Under the pieces are notes generated by a model. That model was not told the DNA's origin, did no database searches, and worked only from the letters and a program-made list of their open reading frames with translations. A stretch of 64,000 bases of DNA from Paraphaeosphaeria minitans (lineage: Eukaryota > Ascomycota > Dothideomycetes > Pleosporales > Didymosphaeriaceae). The stretch lies in NCBI GenBank assembly GCA_015832175.1, contig WJXW01000006.1, forward strand, positions 2,418,001-2,482,000. The letters run 5' to 3'. The translations under genes and the position numbers were made by a program. Shown here piece after piece: positions 21,352 through 33,392 of the stretch (its first letter is position 1; every line of letters begins with the position of its first letter).

Positions 21352-24300
21352 TTACCAATCGCCTCCTCTGGGCCCGATTGCACCAGCTGGGGACTGCTCA
21401 TCGCCCAGCTGTCCAGATGCTGCGTGCATGTTCCGTATGTCTTCATCAAACCAAGGTGGATTCCGCTGGGCTTGTTGTTGGCGATTCGGAGAAGGTGACA
21501 TCGGTTTTGTGTGCGGGACGAAGCCCTGGACCTGTCCTCCACGCTGCGGTTCGGCAATGTACGCATCGGAGTTCCTTGGAACATAACACTCCTGGCTGGA
21601 AGCGTTTTGGTGCTGGGGTGAATAATGAGGCGTATACTGCGAGGCTTGGTGCTGGTAAGATTTATACTGAGGCTGTGCACCACCAAACGTTGAACTTTGT
21701 TGTTGGTTTCGCCCATACTGCTAGTCCGGCGGTTGTGGGAAGCTCTGCTGCGATGAGCGTCCTATTGGGCGACTTATCTTATTCTGAGAGGCATGGGTGA
21801 AGGCAGCCTTATCCATCCTCTTATCGTTCAAACTTAGGGCTGAGACAATGTTGTTGTTCGCGTCGGCCTCGATAGCCCTTTTCATTAATTCTTTAGCCCT
21901 CCTTTCAGTAGATGTGCCAAAGAGGTCCCTCATGTATTTGGCGAACTCCAAGTAAGCGTTCCGCACGATTATAAAATGTTCGACGTTCAATCTCACCACT
22001 AAGTTGCGGTCTTCCGTTTCTTGAATACTGTTGCCTTGTGCCTCGAACTCGGCTAATGCCAGTGCTGTTTGACAAGCATTACGGATCTGTCGACCGTTCC
22101 ATCGGGCATGGGGATAATTTTCGAAGTAGGCCGATGCGAAGAACCCTATCCTCATCTTATCGATCTCGATGGCACGTCCTTTGGTCTTGAACCGCTCTTC
22201 TATCATGTCCATGTTGATCTTGAAAACCTGCCCTCTCTTCTCCACATTCAATGCGGGGTAGTAGAGACTGATGTGGATACGTGAAGTGAAAGCCTCGTCA
22301 AAATCACCGACACGGTTCGTCGTGAGGAACAGTATGCCGGAGTAGTACTCCATGAGGCGTAAGAAAACTGTAGGAATTGGTAAGTCTCGCGTATAGACGG
22401 AGATATCCCGGAGCGTTCTAACTTACCTGCAACAAGCCCATTCCTTTTGAAATCCTCCTTAGACCGCTCAGTGAGAAATACATCTGCTTCATCCAAAAGA
22501 AGAATATAGTCCCATTTGTTTGCCAATGTGAAATTCTTCTCCAAAGCGGTCTCTACCTCAAATGCAGTGGTTCCAAGATCGCCTTCAGCCACCAAGGTCA
22601 GTATCCCTGCCTTATAGCGGTGCAGATTGGTCACTTACCGCATGTTATCTGGAACAACGGCTTTTTGAACTTCTCGGCTATCCCTTCTGCTAGTTAGTCC
22701 ATGAACTAGTGGAATAGTAAGTCTCCTTGGGAGCACGGACCGGCTGTAGAGTTTTCCCTACGCCAGGAGCGCCATGCAGGAGAATGATCAATCCTTTCCC
22801 TACCAAAGATTAGCTCAGCGCCACTTCCACGCAAAGCCTCATCCGCTACCTCTCCTTCTGACAATATCAAATTCCTCTCTTTTTCCAGCGGTGGAATTCT
22901 TGTCCCGAAAATGTTGTGCAATGAGCGACACGATCATAGAAGAGTGCCCCTCTTCTAGCACTAGACGGTCGAATGCCCCCTTGGGCATGGCCAGTTTCTG
23001 GGTGTCATCCCCACTTTTGCCCAGTGAGTCCGATTTTGCAAGCGACTCTTCCGTGGTGTGAAACTCGGTCAAGTATGTCAAGTCCAGTTTGGCTTGGGGG
23101 GCAGATTAGCCTATAATCTATAGTTACGTCTGGGCAGGTACCATACCGAACTTTCGGCTGCGAAGCACAAAACCAAACACACTGTACGACATTATCACCA
23201 GCTCATCATCTGAACACATGAAACCCCCGTCAGGTCCGACTTTCAGATCTTTCAGTGGCCGAGGCATAATCGTAATCGGTGGTTGTTCGTCCAAGGCGTC
23301 CTTCTTTGGAAGCAAGCTCTCAATGTACTCTGTGCTCTGCTTTTGATCCACATACTGGTCATCGTAAACAAGCTCTCCTCGGCAGCACTCACCGCTGCAC
23401 TTCGTATTTACCATATATTGGTAATATGCCGGAATACTTATGAGAGTACTTAACTTTGGCTTCCACATTCGATCCGCCAGCGACACTCTCACTCCCTCCC
23501 GGATTAGATAATCATCAAAGGCAGACGCGGAACTCTCAATTCTCGCGTCCCACGTGGTGATCGCCGTTGCAAAGTCGATAACAACTGGACTCTCTATCTC
23601 TTCTTTTTCATCTAGAGTCGAGCCGGCATAATACCTGTCTTCCTCTAACAACATCCCTAAGTTCTCCGGCATTATATCAGTCAATTCATTGCAGTGGATT
23701 GAATTACAACGTGTGTATGTGTTAGACATAGCGACTCTGTAACAGGAAGTTTCTTACAGAAATCTTGCACCTCGACGTACAAGTGGCTTTCGATATCTTT
23801 CCGAGGTAGGGCAATTCTGTATCTCTTTCCATTCTTCCTCGCCAAAATCAGACTGCCTGATGGCGTGAAAGCGAAGGGGGTAAGCTTCCAAAGACGTGAC
23901 CTCCCCTTTGGCCGTCAAATCTGTTAATCTCGAAGAATTTCTGCACGGGGCCGATACAAACCCATCAATATAAACACACATGATGCGGAAGTCCGTTAGT
24001 TTTAGAGTTCCATGTGTGGTATTCGGGCTATACCATCGTTCCCAAGCTGGAGCAATACGGTGTTTTGCACTTTGAACGCCAACGACCCTGTAAGCCTGCT
24101 TTCCATCGCTTCCAATCACTTCTGTCCCAGGGCGGAATAGCTGCCAGAGGTCTGAGAAAAAGACCTTCCGACACACGGGACTGTTGAGGTAAATTCTTTT
24201 AGCTGCCACACTAGTGTCGAAGAATTTCAGGAGGCACCGCAAATGTTCCAGTGCAGCCAAAGACCTTGGCAAACCGATACTATCGTCGACATCGTCTTTC

Positions 24301-25694
24301 TCCTCACCCTCATCGTCGCTTACTATTTCATCTCTTTGGCCAGCTTGATCATCGAATCCTTCAACGATGGGCATAGGCTTCGTTATTCCCTCGCTGGTCT
24401 CGGCAATCTCTGCTCGTGCTTTTACGTCCGCTTCCTTCGAGCTTCCAATTGACTTGGCATTGTTGGATCGACTGTCCTTGTCAGATTGCTCTGATATGCG
24501 GGTTTCCAGATTTTCAGCGGACACAGGTACTCTTCCATTAAGTTTGAATTTCTTTTCTAGAAACTTGCAACAGCCTCACAGATGTTCTTCCAGGTAGTGC
24601 AAAGCTTTATATGGCCTGGTGAAGACGACCCCGCTCTCTTCCAACTCAAGTAGATGCCGTCCTTCTGCCCCAGGGAGTTCAGAAATCGTACGAAGCAATA
24701 GATCGGAACGAATTCTGATTCGTTCCGGCACTGGAGATACTGCGAAATCCATGGGGGGATTGGAAACTTGTGCTGTGGAAGTAATCCCCGATCTTTCCAC
24801 CCGACGGTCTGAGGTGCGAAACCAGAATCGGTTCGCATTGACGTCGTCGTCAACAATAGGTTCGCCAAGTAGGACGTCGATACTGTTCACGGTCTTTGCG
24901 TTTGGCTGGCCCAGACCCTTGAATGTGTACCACTCTGCCCAAATGACAGCAATTCCTGCAGTATCTGGGGCATCTGGGAGAGCTGCACCCTCCTTTTGTT
25001 CTCCACGAAGCTCGTTATCAACTTCATCCATACGACGCTCTTGCCGTTTTTTGGCCTCGTTAATTCTTCGCTTTGCTAATCGCTTGAATTGAAGCTCTTC
25101 TCGCAAGAACATCCGGTCCAAATCCCATTCAAAGGTTCTGCGTAGTCTATCGCGACGGTTACCCCAATCTATGGTCGTGTCATAAGCATCTTTACTGTAA
25201 CTACTTTCGAAACAAGACTTCCCATCATCCACGTCGCAAATATGCGCAGGGTCGAAGATGTCCGGTCTTTCATACTGCCGTTCTTGCTTGATCACTTTAT
25301 CGGATGTTTGCCAGGCGGCATTAACAGCGGTCCTTACAGTGTGGGACGGGCGTTTAGATTCTGTCGATCCCCTCTCCCAATCCACAACACTCCAATTCCC
25401 TGGACCGACATTGGTCTCCCACTCTTTGCGATGTTTGTAGAGACATGCTTCCATCCGTTGGAATCGATGGATCTCAGCGAGTACGTTTGAATCAGCATTC
25501 GGCTGAGGCTGAGACTCAGGGACAGCTTGAGCTTGTTGCGCTGACGATTGTAAGACTGATCTTTCTGACTCTTTGAGTTGTTCAGACAAACCAGAATCGG
25601 CTGTTGGGGCAGGAGCCTTTTCTTTGCTATCCTCGGACTGGTTTCCAGGTGCGTCATCGTCCGATCTGGGCTCAACTGCGAGCACATGCTCCAT
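21352..25694 (-). pseudogene. AAA ATPase with DUF7025-like region, interrupted by nonsense mutations
   Basis: An open frame starts at ATG 25694 and can be followed to TAA 21352. Introns at 23093-23146, 22800-22849, 22583-22638 and 22368-22426 all restore frame. The N-terminal half (about 850 residues) has a charged helical stretch and a DUF7025-like region (from memory of the family). The C-terminal AAA+ module has Walker A LLHGAPGVGKT, Walker B YILLLDEADVFL, sensor GILFLTTNRVGDFDEAF and a lid RWNGRQIRNACQTALALA. A Gln-rich tail follows. Three stops lie inside continuous homologous frame: TGA at 24576-24578, TAA at 23754-23756 and TAG at 21721-21723. Each is one C-to-T change from CGA, CAA or CAG. 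The junction after Walker A (about 22685-22735) has no good in-frame splice. I judge it a pseudogene; the middle stop could instead sit in an implausible 21-nt intron. Confidence 0.75.
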
Positions 25695-25932
25695 TGGGTT
25701 TGTGCGAGGACGTTACTGCTGTTTAGGCAAAACCAAGCGAGAATCTTCCTCAAGTCTTTGTCGGAGAAGAAGTGAAAGCTTCATACGAGTAGGTCTTGAA
25801 GTGCAGCGTGAAAGCGAAAGATGGCTAACAAGCAGGAGGCAGAGGGAACGAGAATATAATCCTCCGTAGAACGGAATGCTGTGTTGTAGTAAAGCACGAC
25901 CCTGCCTTTGTGGTTGCCAAGTTGGCCCTGTG
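25695..25932. other. Upstream region of the AAA pseudogene
   Basis: This 238-bp stretch lies between the pseudogene start and the MITE-linked duplication. Nothing recognisable was seen. Confidence 0.4.
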
Positions 25933-26046
25933 GTAAGTAGATTCGACTCAGCCTTGTGGCCAATACTTCAGCGCGTGCAGTGGTCCGTAGTAGGTGGATA
26001 CAGCTCAGCCTTGTGGTCAATATTTCAGCGCGTACAGTGGTCCGTA
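25933..26046. repeat. 57-bp tandem duplication spanning the MITE's left end
   Basis: Units 25933-25989 and 25990-26046 have the same length and share CTCAGCCTTGTGG, CAATA, TTCAGCGCGT and CAGTGGTCCGTA. Each unit contains host flank plus the first about 20 bp of the MITE terminus, so the duplication arose after insertion. Confidence 0.85.
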
Positions 26047-26472
26047 TCACGGACCGTGAGACCTAACTACGGTTACGGTACGGTTGGTAGCAGCTACTGT
26101 ACGGACAATACGGTAGAGAGGCCAGTACAATACTAGTAGTAGGCTGTATTAATGACTTAAGCTTTGTCGAGCGTAACTACTGTACCATTTCCCTAATGAA
26201 AAAGGCGTAAACTGTTATTTATAGTAATCTCCACTACTAGAAGCCTATTTTGTATGATATAAATACATCCTAGACCTACGGTAGTCTCTATTTGATACCT
26301 AGATACTTGACTTATACCTCCTTCCTGATCAGGTAACTGTAGAGCCATACTACGGCTTAAAAGCTAGTAGAGACAGTTGCAACTACGGCGAAAGCCTACC
26401 ATAGTACGGACGACCAACAACCGCATTCGAAAGATACTGTAGTCACCGTACTATGGACTGTTGCAGGCGCTG
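26026..26472. mobile_element. hAT-like MITE, long copy
   Basis: The 447-bp non-coding element begins CAGCGCGTACAGTGGTCCG and, read inwards from the right end, CAGCGCCTGCAACAGTCCA. Flanking 8-mers are CAATATTT and CAAATCTT (5 of 8 matching), so any target-site duplication is degraded. The interior is AT-rich. Its terminal 60-75 bp match the reverse complement of the shorter element at 21001-21142, which lacks the middle about 270 bp. Confidence 0.7.
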
Positions 26473-26690
26473 CAAATCTTGCCATGACGCCGGAAACGGC
26501 AGCTTCGAACGAGCCCATGCGGTGTCATGCATCAGTTCACCGGTCTATAGTGCTGTTGCACTCTTCAGAGTTTTAGCATTGACGCAGCACGACATTGATC
26601 GTACGCAGCGGTGCCCATAATTCCCTGCGCAGAAGCCTTCATCACCATCTTGCGAATTTCGCAGCCTCGTCGCACTTTTGCAACTTTGCT

Positions 26691-28633
26691 ATGGCGAATC
26701 CACCAAATCCAACGAAAATTAAACGAGCGCTAACAGTTGATTTCATCAATCAACAATTACCGAAACGCCATTCGCTCTTCGCAACGCAAGCTGTGCAGTA
26801 CGACCCAAAGTCCGGGCAATATCAGGCCATTGGGGCGAACATCAGCGCCAGCCTTGTAAATACGGAAACCCCAAACGCGCCGTCCAGCAACAACGATATC
26901 GTACCAAGACCAAAATGGAAGAATTTAAATGCCATGCCATTCTGGAACGATATCTTCGAAGAGTCCAGGTCGCAATTCAAGTCCACACCAGAGCCCAAGG
27001 GTCGATCGAGATCCCGTTACGACATTAGAGGGAAGACAGATTGGCACTCGGTGTACGACACACTTGAAACGGCACGGCAGAAATACGAGACCAGTGGCGG
27101 ATCGCTACGTAAGGTGCGTCGCAAAATTGCAGACAGGATCACCCCAGGGGCCGAAACAGCAAGAATAGGAGCAAGGACTGCACCCAAAGACCAGGTTGTA
27201 ACACCGATTTTTGGTGCTGTAGAACTGATTCTAGATGCTGTCGAGACTGCCGCTCGTGTAAGGAACAGTGCACTTGCCGGTTTCGATGGTCTGGTTTCGA
27301 TCTTCTCCGATATAGAGCTATTCCTCAGTACGTTCAACGACGATACGAATATCCGCAACGCGTCCATTGACTTGACCGCGACGACGCTGGCTGCCGTCGA
27401 GAAACAATCGGTTTCTTCATTAGCAATGAGTTTGCGCGCGCAGGAAAGGCGATCCTCGGCGGCGAACTCTACCAAAAAGACTTGATAGACCGCATCGGAA
27501 TGATCCAGGCGAAAAGTCGTGAGCTTTCGCAGCAGGCGCAGAATTCCCACTTGTTCGAATCACACATGTACTACCAAGAGAGCAAAAAGGTTCAAGCGCA
27601 GATAGACGCAAATATCAGCTCTGTAGCACACGGAGCTGTGTACAGAGACCATCAGCTTGACGTGATAATGCGTGGGCACAATGACATAAAACGACTCCTA
27701 TATGGCCTTTTGCAACAAAAAGATCTGGAAATCAAGGAAGCCCAGAAAAAGAGTGAGATGCTGCGATCCACGTCGCTTACACAATCGAGCATGCGGCTTC
27801 CTCCCCAAGAACCGACTCAAGGTCCGATTCCGAGCTGGTGCATCAACCAGGAGACCCTCCGGAACATCATCAACGTCCATGATCTTCATCTTTCTGATCT
27901 CGCCTTCGTACAAGATAGGAAAGAACAACCCCCTTCCAGGGATAGGTCAAGGGCGGAGCAGATCACGAACACGCAACTCTTTCGCAGTTGGATCCAAAAC
28001 CCATCATCGACAAAGCTGCTCGTACATTGGAGCTCTCATCTACCCAAGATGATTGCTGAAGTCACACCATTGACAGTATTCTGTACTATAATGGCGCAGG
28101 CCCTGCGGTCCAATGCTCGATTCCTGTGCGCACTATGTTTTGTGGACAGCATATCGACGCACAGGAGTTCGGTGCACGCTCTGGTGGGCAGATGATGATC
28201 GGGAGCTTGCTAGATCAGCTCCTGGACCAATGGGAATTTAACATCGAACCGATGCATGAACGAATTGGTTACGAGAGCCTCATGAAGCAAGACATCGAAG
28301 CACTGACCGGACTGCTCGGGGTGCTAGTACGCCAGATTCCCCCCGAGATGGTGCTCTTCTTAATCATTGACGGCGCGTTTTTTTTTTGAGCGACCCGAAG
28401 TTCAGGATGCATTGCCAGTGTTCTTAAGTCTGATCCAGCTAATTGCAGACGATCGTGTGAGAGCCACGGTAAAACTCTTGATCACTAGCACGCCGGGTAC
28501 TGACATCCTGCGGGGCCCCTTTGAGGAAGAAGATCTGATCCTGAGCGTAGATAGCTTACCGGTCTTGGTAGCAGCCAGTGAGGAGCGCATGGTCAGGGAG
28601 TTGGAAGGGGGACTGTACGACGACGTGCTCTGA
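26691..28633 (+). pseudogene. STAND/NACHT-like fungal protein gene broken by three frameshifts
   Basis: From ATG 26691 (MANPPNPTKI) the frame carries an N-terminal helical domain: WHSVYDTLETARQKYE, then VVTPIFGAVELILDAVETAA. This resembles the DUF7708-type domain of fungal STAND proteins. The frame changes at the AAA run 27402-27404 (continuing TIGFFISNEFARAGKAILGG), at about 28121 (continuing MFCGQHIDAQEF) and at the T10 run 28378-28387 (continuing FERPEVQDALPVF). Each shift is mended by a single base in a homopolymer. The later part has LFRSWIQNPSSTKLLVHW, GGQMMIGSLLDQLL and VLFLIIDG, which look like the NTPase-associated region of these proteins. No classical Walker A lysine is present. 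The clustering of defects here and not in neighbouring genes favours real decay over assembly error. Confidence 0.6.
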
Positions 28634-29963
28634 TGAGACCGGGTTCTGGTAAGTAGATACAAGCGACGCGTGGTATACTTAATTTTGATTGAATGCCAAC
28701 TTTGTCCATCGTTGATCTTCTTGTACTACGATGTATCCTAGAGAAAGGTTCATCAGGCTGAGAATGTGTGAACCGTCCATCTCTACCGTAAGACAACCCC
28801 GGAGTGTTTCTAGCCTAACACCACTTTGAGAGACTGAGATAGGCCGATAGTGACAAAATGAAGGACCCGAGAATGAATCTCCTCAGATCCCACAATGTAA
28901 TCTCCTAGTTTCCCTTGAGTGAGCCATCAGCTGTCAGTGGCCAAGACAACGCACTCTCCGAATTTGGAACTGGAAGCGTTGAGATACATTTAACTTGTTA
29001 GTAAATCACACTTCTATCTTAGACTGCAGTAGGTCAGGGGACTGTACTTAGTAAGGCTAGAGCTAGGTAGAACTCGGGCTAATAGGTGGAAGTTAGGTAA
29101 GATCAGAGTGAGTAAGGTTTGTGCTGGGTGGGATTAGGGATGAAATAGGGGTAAAGTATAGACGATCTACTAGCAATTATAGGTTAAAGGTGCAGACTAA
29201 ACGAGGTTGGGTGTAATTTACCGGCACGTCGAACTCAACGATTTCCGTTTGGGAGCGATAAGTCCGATTGTTTAACGTCACCCCGTATTGCAGCCCTGTT
29301 GTCTTCTGTTCGTGGTCCTGCTTCGTCCTAGAACTCACGGAGGCGGATATATGAAGACGGATACCGAGATCGGAATGATGCTCGGAGTAATCAGGTTCGC
29401 ATCGACTGAGAATTCCTATTCCCTCGCCTTGTGCCGCAACGTTTTTTCGGAGTCCCGATCCTCCGATCCTCCGTTACACCGCCAGATACGTCGGCGAATT
29501 GCCCAAAGCTTGCCACGGGCACGCTCGCCACATCGTATGCACTCGCATCGCGCATTTTCGATGTACCGCCACGTCTCTTTTGAAAGAGTGAGAATTTGGC
29601 GGCATTTTAAGCTTTTCGCTCCGCGCTTGGCTTGCATAGGTACCGTTCTTGAGCCGGGACCGATGAAGACGTACCAATGATGTCTCCAATATTCCACAGT
29701 GGGGCCTCGCTCGGACTTTTCGTCCCATGCAACTGCTTAAACCCGTTGAAAAGCTATGAACCGTCTCAGTAGCATTTGCGATGTGGGCTTTTATATTTGG
29801 ACGGCGTGCCCAACTTTTTTTTTCATTACCTCCTCCATTCGAGATCGCCCTAACCTGCGGATCGGCAACGCTCAAAGATTCTCCACCCTGATCAAACCAA
29901 CTCCACTTGCCATCTAGAAACCCCCAGGAAGTCGACACAACTTGATCGTTCTCAGACGCCATC
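28634..29963. other. Gene-free stretch between the accessory island and the MFS gene
   Basis: 1.3 kb with no convincing gene. A purine-rich, AGGT/TAGGT-containing segment lies at 28990-29160. The last about 150 bp before 29964, C/T-rich with a T-run at 29816-29823, look like the MFS promoter. Confidence 0.5.
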
Positions 29964-31839
29964 ATGTCGGGCCTGCGACAAACTCGCACGGAAGACTCAA
30001 CCCGGAGAGCAAGGGCGCGCTCACGATCACGGCCGAGGTCACGGCCTGGCTCCCGAGAACTGCCACTGCACCGGCTGTTGTCTAGCCAATTTCCAGACGA
30101 TCATTCCGTGTACCACCACGAAGACGGCGAAGGAGTCCACGTCGATGAGGATGCTGCATCTATCCACAGGACTGAGACCCAGAGGAGGACAGCCGAACTC
30201 TCAGACTCAGACAGCGATAGCACCGACGTTGTCGAAAACGAGAAAGACCAGCCGGACTCACCAATAGAAAGGCAAGAGACTACGATCCAAGAGATAAGAG
30301 GTGGAGTCCCCAACGAACGCGATGTGGAAGCAAATGCACTAGCCTTGGAGAAGAAGAAATCATCACGATCGACAAAAGACCCGAATCTGGTATGTCACTG
30401 CGTTGGGTCTATTCTTGCGTTGTATTAGAAACTGACCTGCAAAGGTGACATGGGACGGTCCAGACGACCAAGCCAACCCAAAAAACTGGTCTATGCGTAG
30501 GAAATGGGCAGCAACCTTGATTGTCTCCTGCTTCACTCTTGTTTCTCCCGTCTCCTCGTCCATGATCTCCCCAGCGCTTGGCTCGATCAGCCGGGACTTT
30601 CACATCACCAACGAGGTGGAGGCCCAGCTCACCCTCTCGATCTTTGTCCTGGCCTATGCGATAGGACCGCTGTTTCTTGGACCCATGTCGGAGCTCTATG
30701 GGCGCGTCATCGTACTCCAAGTCGCCAATGCTTTCTACTTCGCCTGGAATCTGGGATGTGGCTTCGCGCAAAACGAGCGCCAGCTTATGGCATTTCGATT
30801 TCTTGCTGGCTTGGGCGGTTCCGCTCCTCTCGCGATCGGTGGTGGTTTACTCAGCGACACCTTCCACCCGGAGCAGCGTGGTCAAGCGATTTCGATTTAT
30901 TCGTTGGCTCCTTTACTCGGTCCGGCCATTGGTCCCATCGCAGGTGGTTTCATAGCGCAGACGACTACTTGGCGATGGTGCTTCTGGTCTACGTCAATTT
31001 TCACGGCAGTGGTGCAGTGCTTCGGTCTGTTCTTTCTCCAGGAGACCTATGCCCCGAAACTTCTGGCGTGGAAACGCGATAGACTGCGCAAAGAGACGGG
31101 CAACATGGAGCTGCATACCGAGTTCGACGATCCCAACAAGACCGTCTTCAACACGGTCAAGATCGCCATGCAGAGACCTTTCCGTCTCTTGTTCACTCAG
31201 CCGATTGTCATCGTCCTCGCATGCTACATGGCGTACCTGTATGGCCTCATGTATTTAATGCTGTCGACCTTCCCGGGACTGTGGAGCAAACAGTATCATG
31301 AGGCCACGGGCATTGGCTCGCTCAACTTCATCTCCATGGGACTGGGCTTCTTCCTCGGCACACAAATCACTGCTCCGCTCAACGACGCCATATACCGCCG
31401 CTTCAAGAAGCAGAACAACGGCGTGGGCAAGCCTGAGTTCCGCGTTCCCATCATGATACCGGGATCGATTCTCGTTCCTGTCGGTCTTTTCTGGTATGGA
31501 TGGAGCGCTCAGGCAAAGGTTCACTGGATTATACCTAATATCGGCGCGGTGCTGTTCTGCGCCGGAGTTGTCATCAGCTTCCAGTGCATCCAGACGTATC
31601 TCGTTGACTCGTACACACGGTATGCGGCGAGTGCTATTGCGGCAGCTACGGTGCTGAGGTCGTTGGCTGGATTCGGGTTCCCGCTGTTTGCGCCGGCTAT
31701 GTTCAACGCGCTGGGTTATGGCTGGGGAAACAGCCTGCTGGGGTTCATTGGGATTATTCTGGGTGTCCCGGCGCCTATCTTGCTGTGGAAATATGGTCCG
31801 ATTTTGAGGGCAAGGAGTCAGTTCGCCGCTGGCAGCTGA
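29964..31839 (+). CDS. MFS transporter, DHA1-type drug:proton antiporter
   Basis: Exons 29964-30389 and 30445-31839 (55-bp phase-0 intron) encode 606 residues. The first 142 residues are hydrophilic: an Arg/Ser-rich start, then an acidic Ser/Asp stretch. The second exon starts at VTWDGPDDQANPKNWS, the usual entry to fungal DHA1 carriers. Twelve membrane helices follow. Visible motifs are GPLFLGPMSELYGR (MFS motif A region), RFLAGLGGSAPLAIGGG and LAPLLGPAIGPIAGGFI, the latter being motif C of 12-helix drug:H+ antiporters, with QTTTWRWCFW after it. Related proteins export drugs, polyamines or secondary metabolites at the plasma membrane. No biosynthetic cluster neighbours it, so the substrate is unknown. 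Confidence 0.93.
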
Positions 31840-32157
31840 AGTGTTTGTTGCTTTTTAATGCATACGTAGCGGAGTACAGCGAGCATTGCATGGGCGTCAT
31901 TTTTACTTAGATAGCTCTTCCAGCGATTCAACATGTTACGACCAACTCTGAAAATCATCACTCCTTGCTCGATAATGGAAAAGTGATGGTGTCGTACAGA
32001 GAATTGTGGAGACTTTGACCGACCCTCACCTCACCTGACATCGCGGGCAACCGCTTGGAGCACGGGCCATCGAGCTCTGTCATCGCATCTCGAAAAGTCT
32101 CCAGACTTCGGCAGTCACGCAAATAACGCTCCCACCTCTTCCACCTTACCTCCTGAA
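31840..32157. other. MFS 3' region and SCO1 promoter
   Basis: 318 bp between two plus-strand genes. A CCACCTCTTCCACC-type pyrimidine tract lies just before the SCO1 start. No other feature was seen. Confidence 0.5.
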
Positions 32158-33392
32158 ATGTCGCCAACATCCAATTGCATCGTTGACACCGCCAGAGCTG
32201 TCAGGACGGCAAAACCTATCCGCCTTCCCATCCAGACCGCCGCGCGACGAACCTTCGCATCGTTCAGCAGCTCCAGTGCTTCCATTCCGTCGCGAGGAAC
32301 AGTGGGAAACAGCGCACGATGCATCACGCAGGCCGAGAGGAATGGGTTGAGAGGTTCCAAGAGGACAAATGGCGCTCAAGAGCAGCTCAGGATGTTCTCA
32401 AGCTCGTCGCAGCGACAGGCGCTTAAGACAATACAGCAAGTGCGCGCACGCAACAAGAGTGGGGTACGCGTTCCCGAGATTCCAATACATACAACCGGAA
32501 ATCGGTTCCGTCGGATGGAGTCTGAATGCTGACTTGAATGGGTAGCCGTTTAACCTCACGGCCGCGATCCTCTTCGTTGCGACCGCCGGCGGACTGTACA
32601 CATACTTCACATACGAGAAGGAGCGCATGGCTCGGCAACTGATAGCGAACCAGACCAAGGGTGTCGGCAAGCCCAAGGTTGGAGGACCGTTCGATTTGGT
32701 TGATCACAACGGAAGACAGTTCACGCACGAGGACTTGCTGGGACGATACTCGCTGGTAGGTGGCACGCATCGTATTGCATATGTTGTCGCTGCTATCTTA
32801 CAGCGCTTCCCCACCACGATCTCTCGATCTGCAGCCCATGCATCCAAATGCTAATACAAACCCAGGTTTACTTCGGCTTCTCGCACTGTCCCGACATCTG
32901 CCCCGACGAGCTCGACAAGATGGCCCTCATGCACGACAAAGTCAAGGAACAGTGCGGTGATGTCATGATTCCTCTCATGATCACCTGCGACCCCGCGCGC
33001 GACACGCCCGAGGTGCTGAAGGAATACCTCGCAGAGTTCCACCCGGCCATCCTGGGCTTGACGGGCACCTACGAGAACATCAAGCAGACGTGCAAGGAGT
33101 ACCGCGTGTACTTTAGCACGCCGTCGACGGTGAAGCCCGGGCAGGATTACCTGGTCGACCACAGCATATACTTCTACCTCATGGGTACGTCGGCGCTCTT
33201 TGCTCCAGCTTTCGCTCTTGGCGGCGGGTCGGGGGTGGGATTGAAACACAGCTGACCGTGCACGCAGACCCCGAAGGCGACTTCGTCGAAGCCATCGGCC
33301 GCAACTTCACCGCCGACCAAGCCGCGCGCATCATCTCGGATCACATCAAGGACTGGGAGAAGCCCCTGAAGAAGGAGTCCCGCTGGGCATAA
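32158..33392 (+). CDS. sco1: SCO1-type mitochondrial copper chaperone
   Basis: Exons 32158-32463, 32546-32755, 32866-33184 and 33268-33392 (introns of 82, 110 and 83 bp) encode 319 residues. The first about 100 residues are Arg/Ser/Ala-rich without acidic clusters, as expected for a mitochondrial presequence. One membrane anchor follows (about 103-125; FNLTAAILFVATAGGLYTYF). Then comes a thioredoxin-like domain with GPFDLVDHNGRQFTHEDLLG, the copper-binding CPDICPDELDKM and the distal histidine in YLVDHSIYFYLMDPEG, the last formed across the third intron. Sco1 hands copper to the CuA site of cytochrome c oxidase subunit 2 in the inner membrane. All copper ligands are intact. Confidence 0.96.

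Noticed and set aside
24555..24580. A 23-nt intron removing the TGA at 24576 in the AAA gene
   Set aside because: GTGAGG...CTAG would be far below the smallest introns elsewhere in the window (44 bp), would lack a branch point, and its length is not a multiple of three, so it would break a frame that is continuous across the stop.
21001..26480. One composite transposon carrying the AAA gene between inverted MITE ends
   Set aside because: The outermost flanking 8-mers (GGCATGAT and CAAATCTT) do not match, and the short copy has its own 8-bp duplication, so two independent insertions fit better.
29474..29989. 171-codon minus-strand frame upstream of the MFS gene
   Set aside because: Random composition, overlaps the likely MFS promoter, and matches nothing I recognise.
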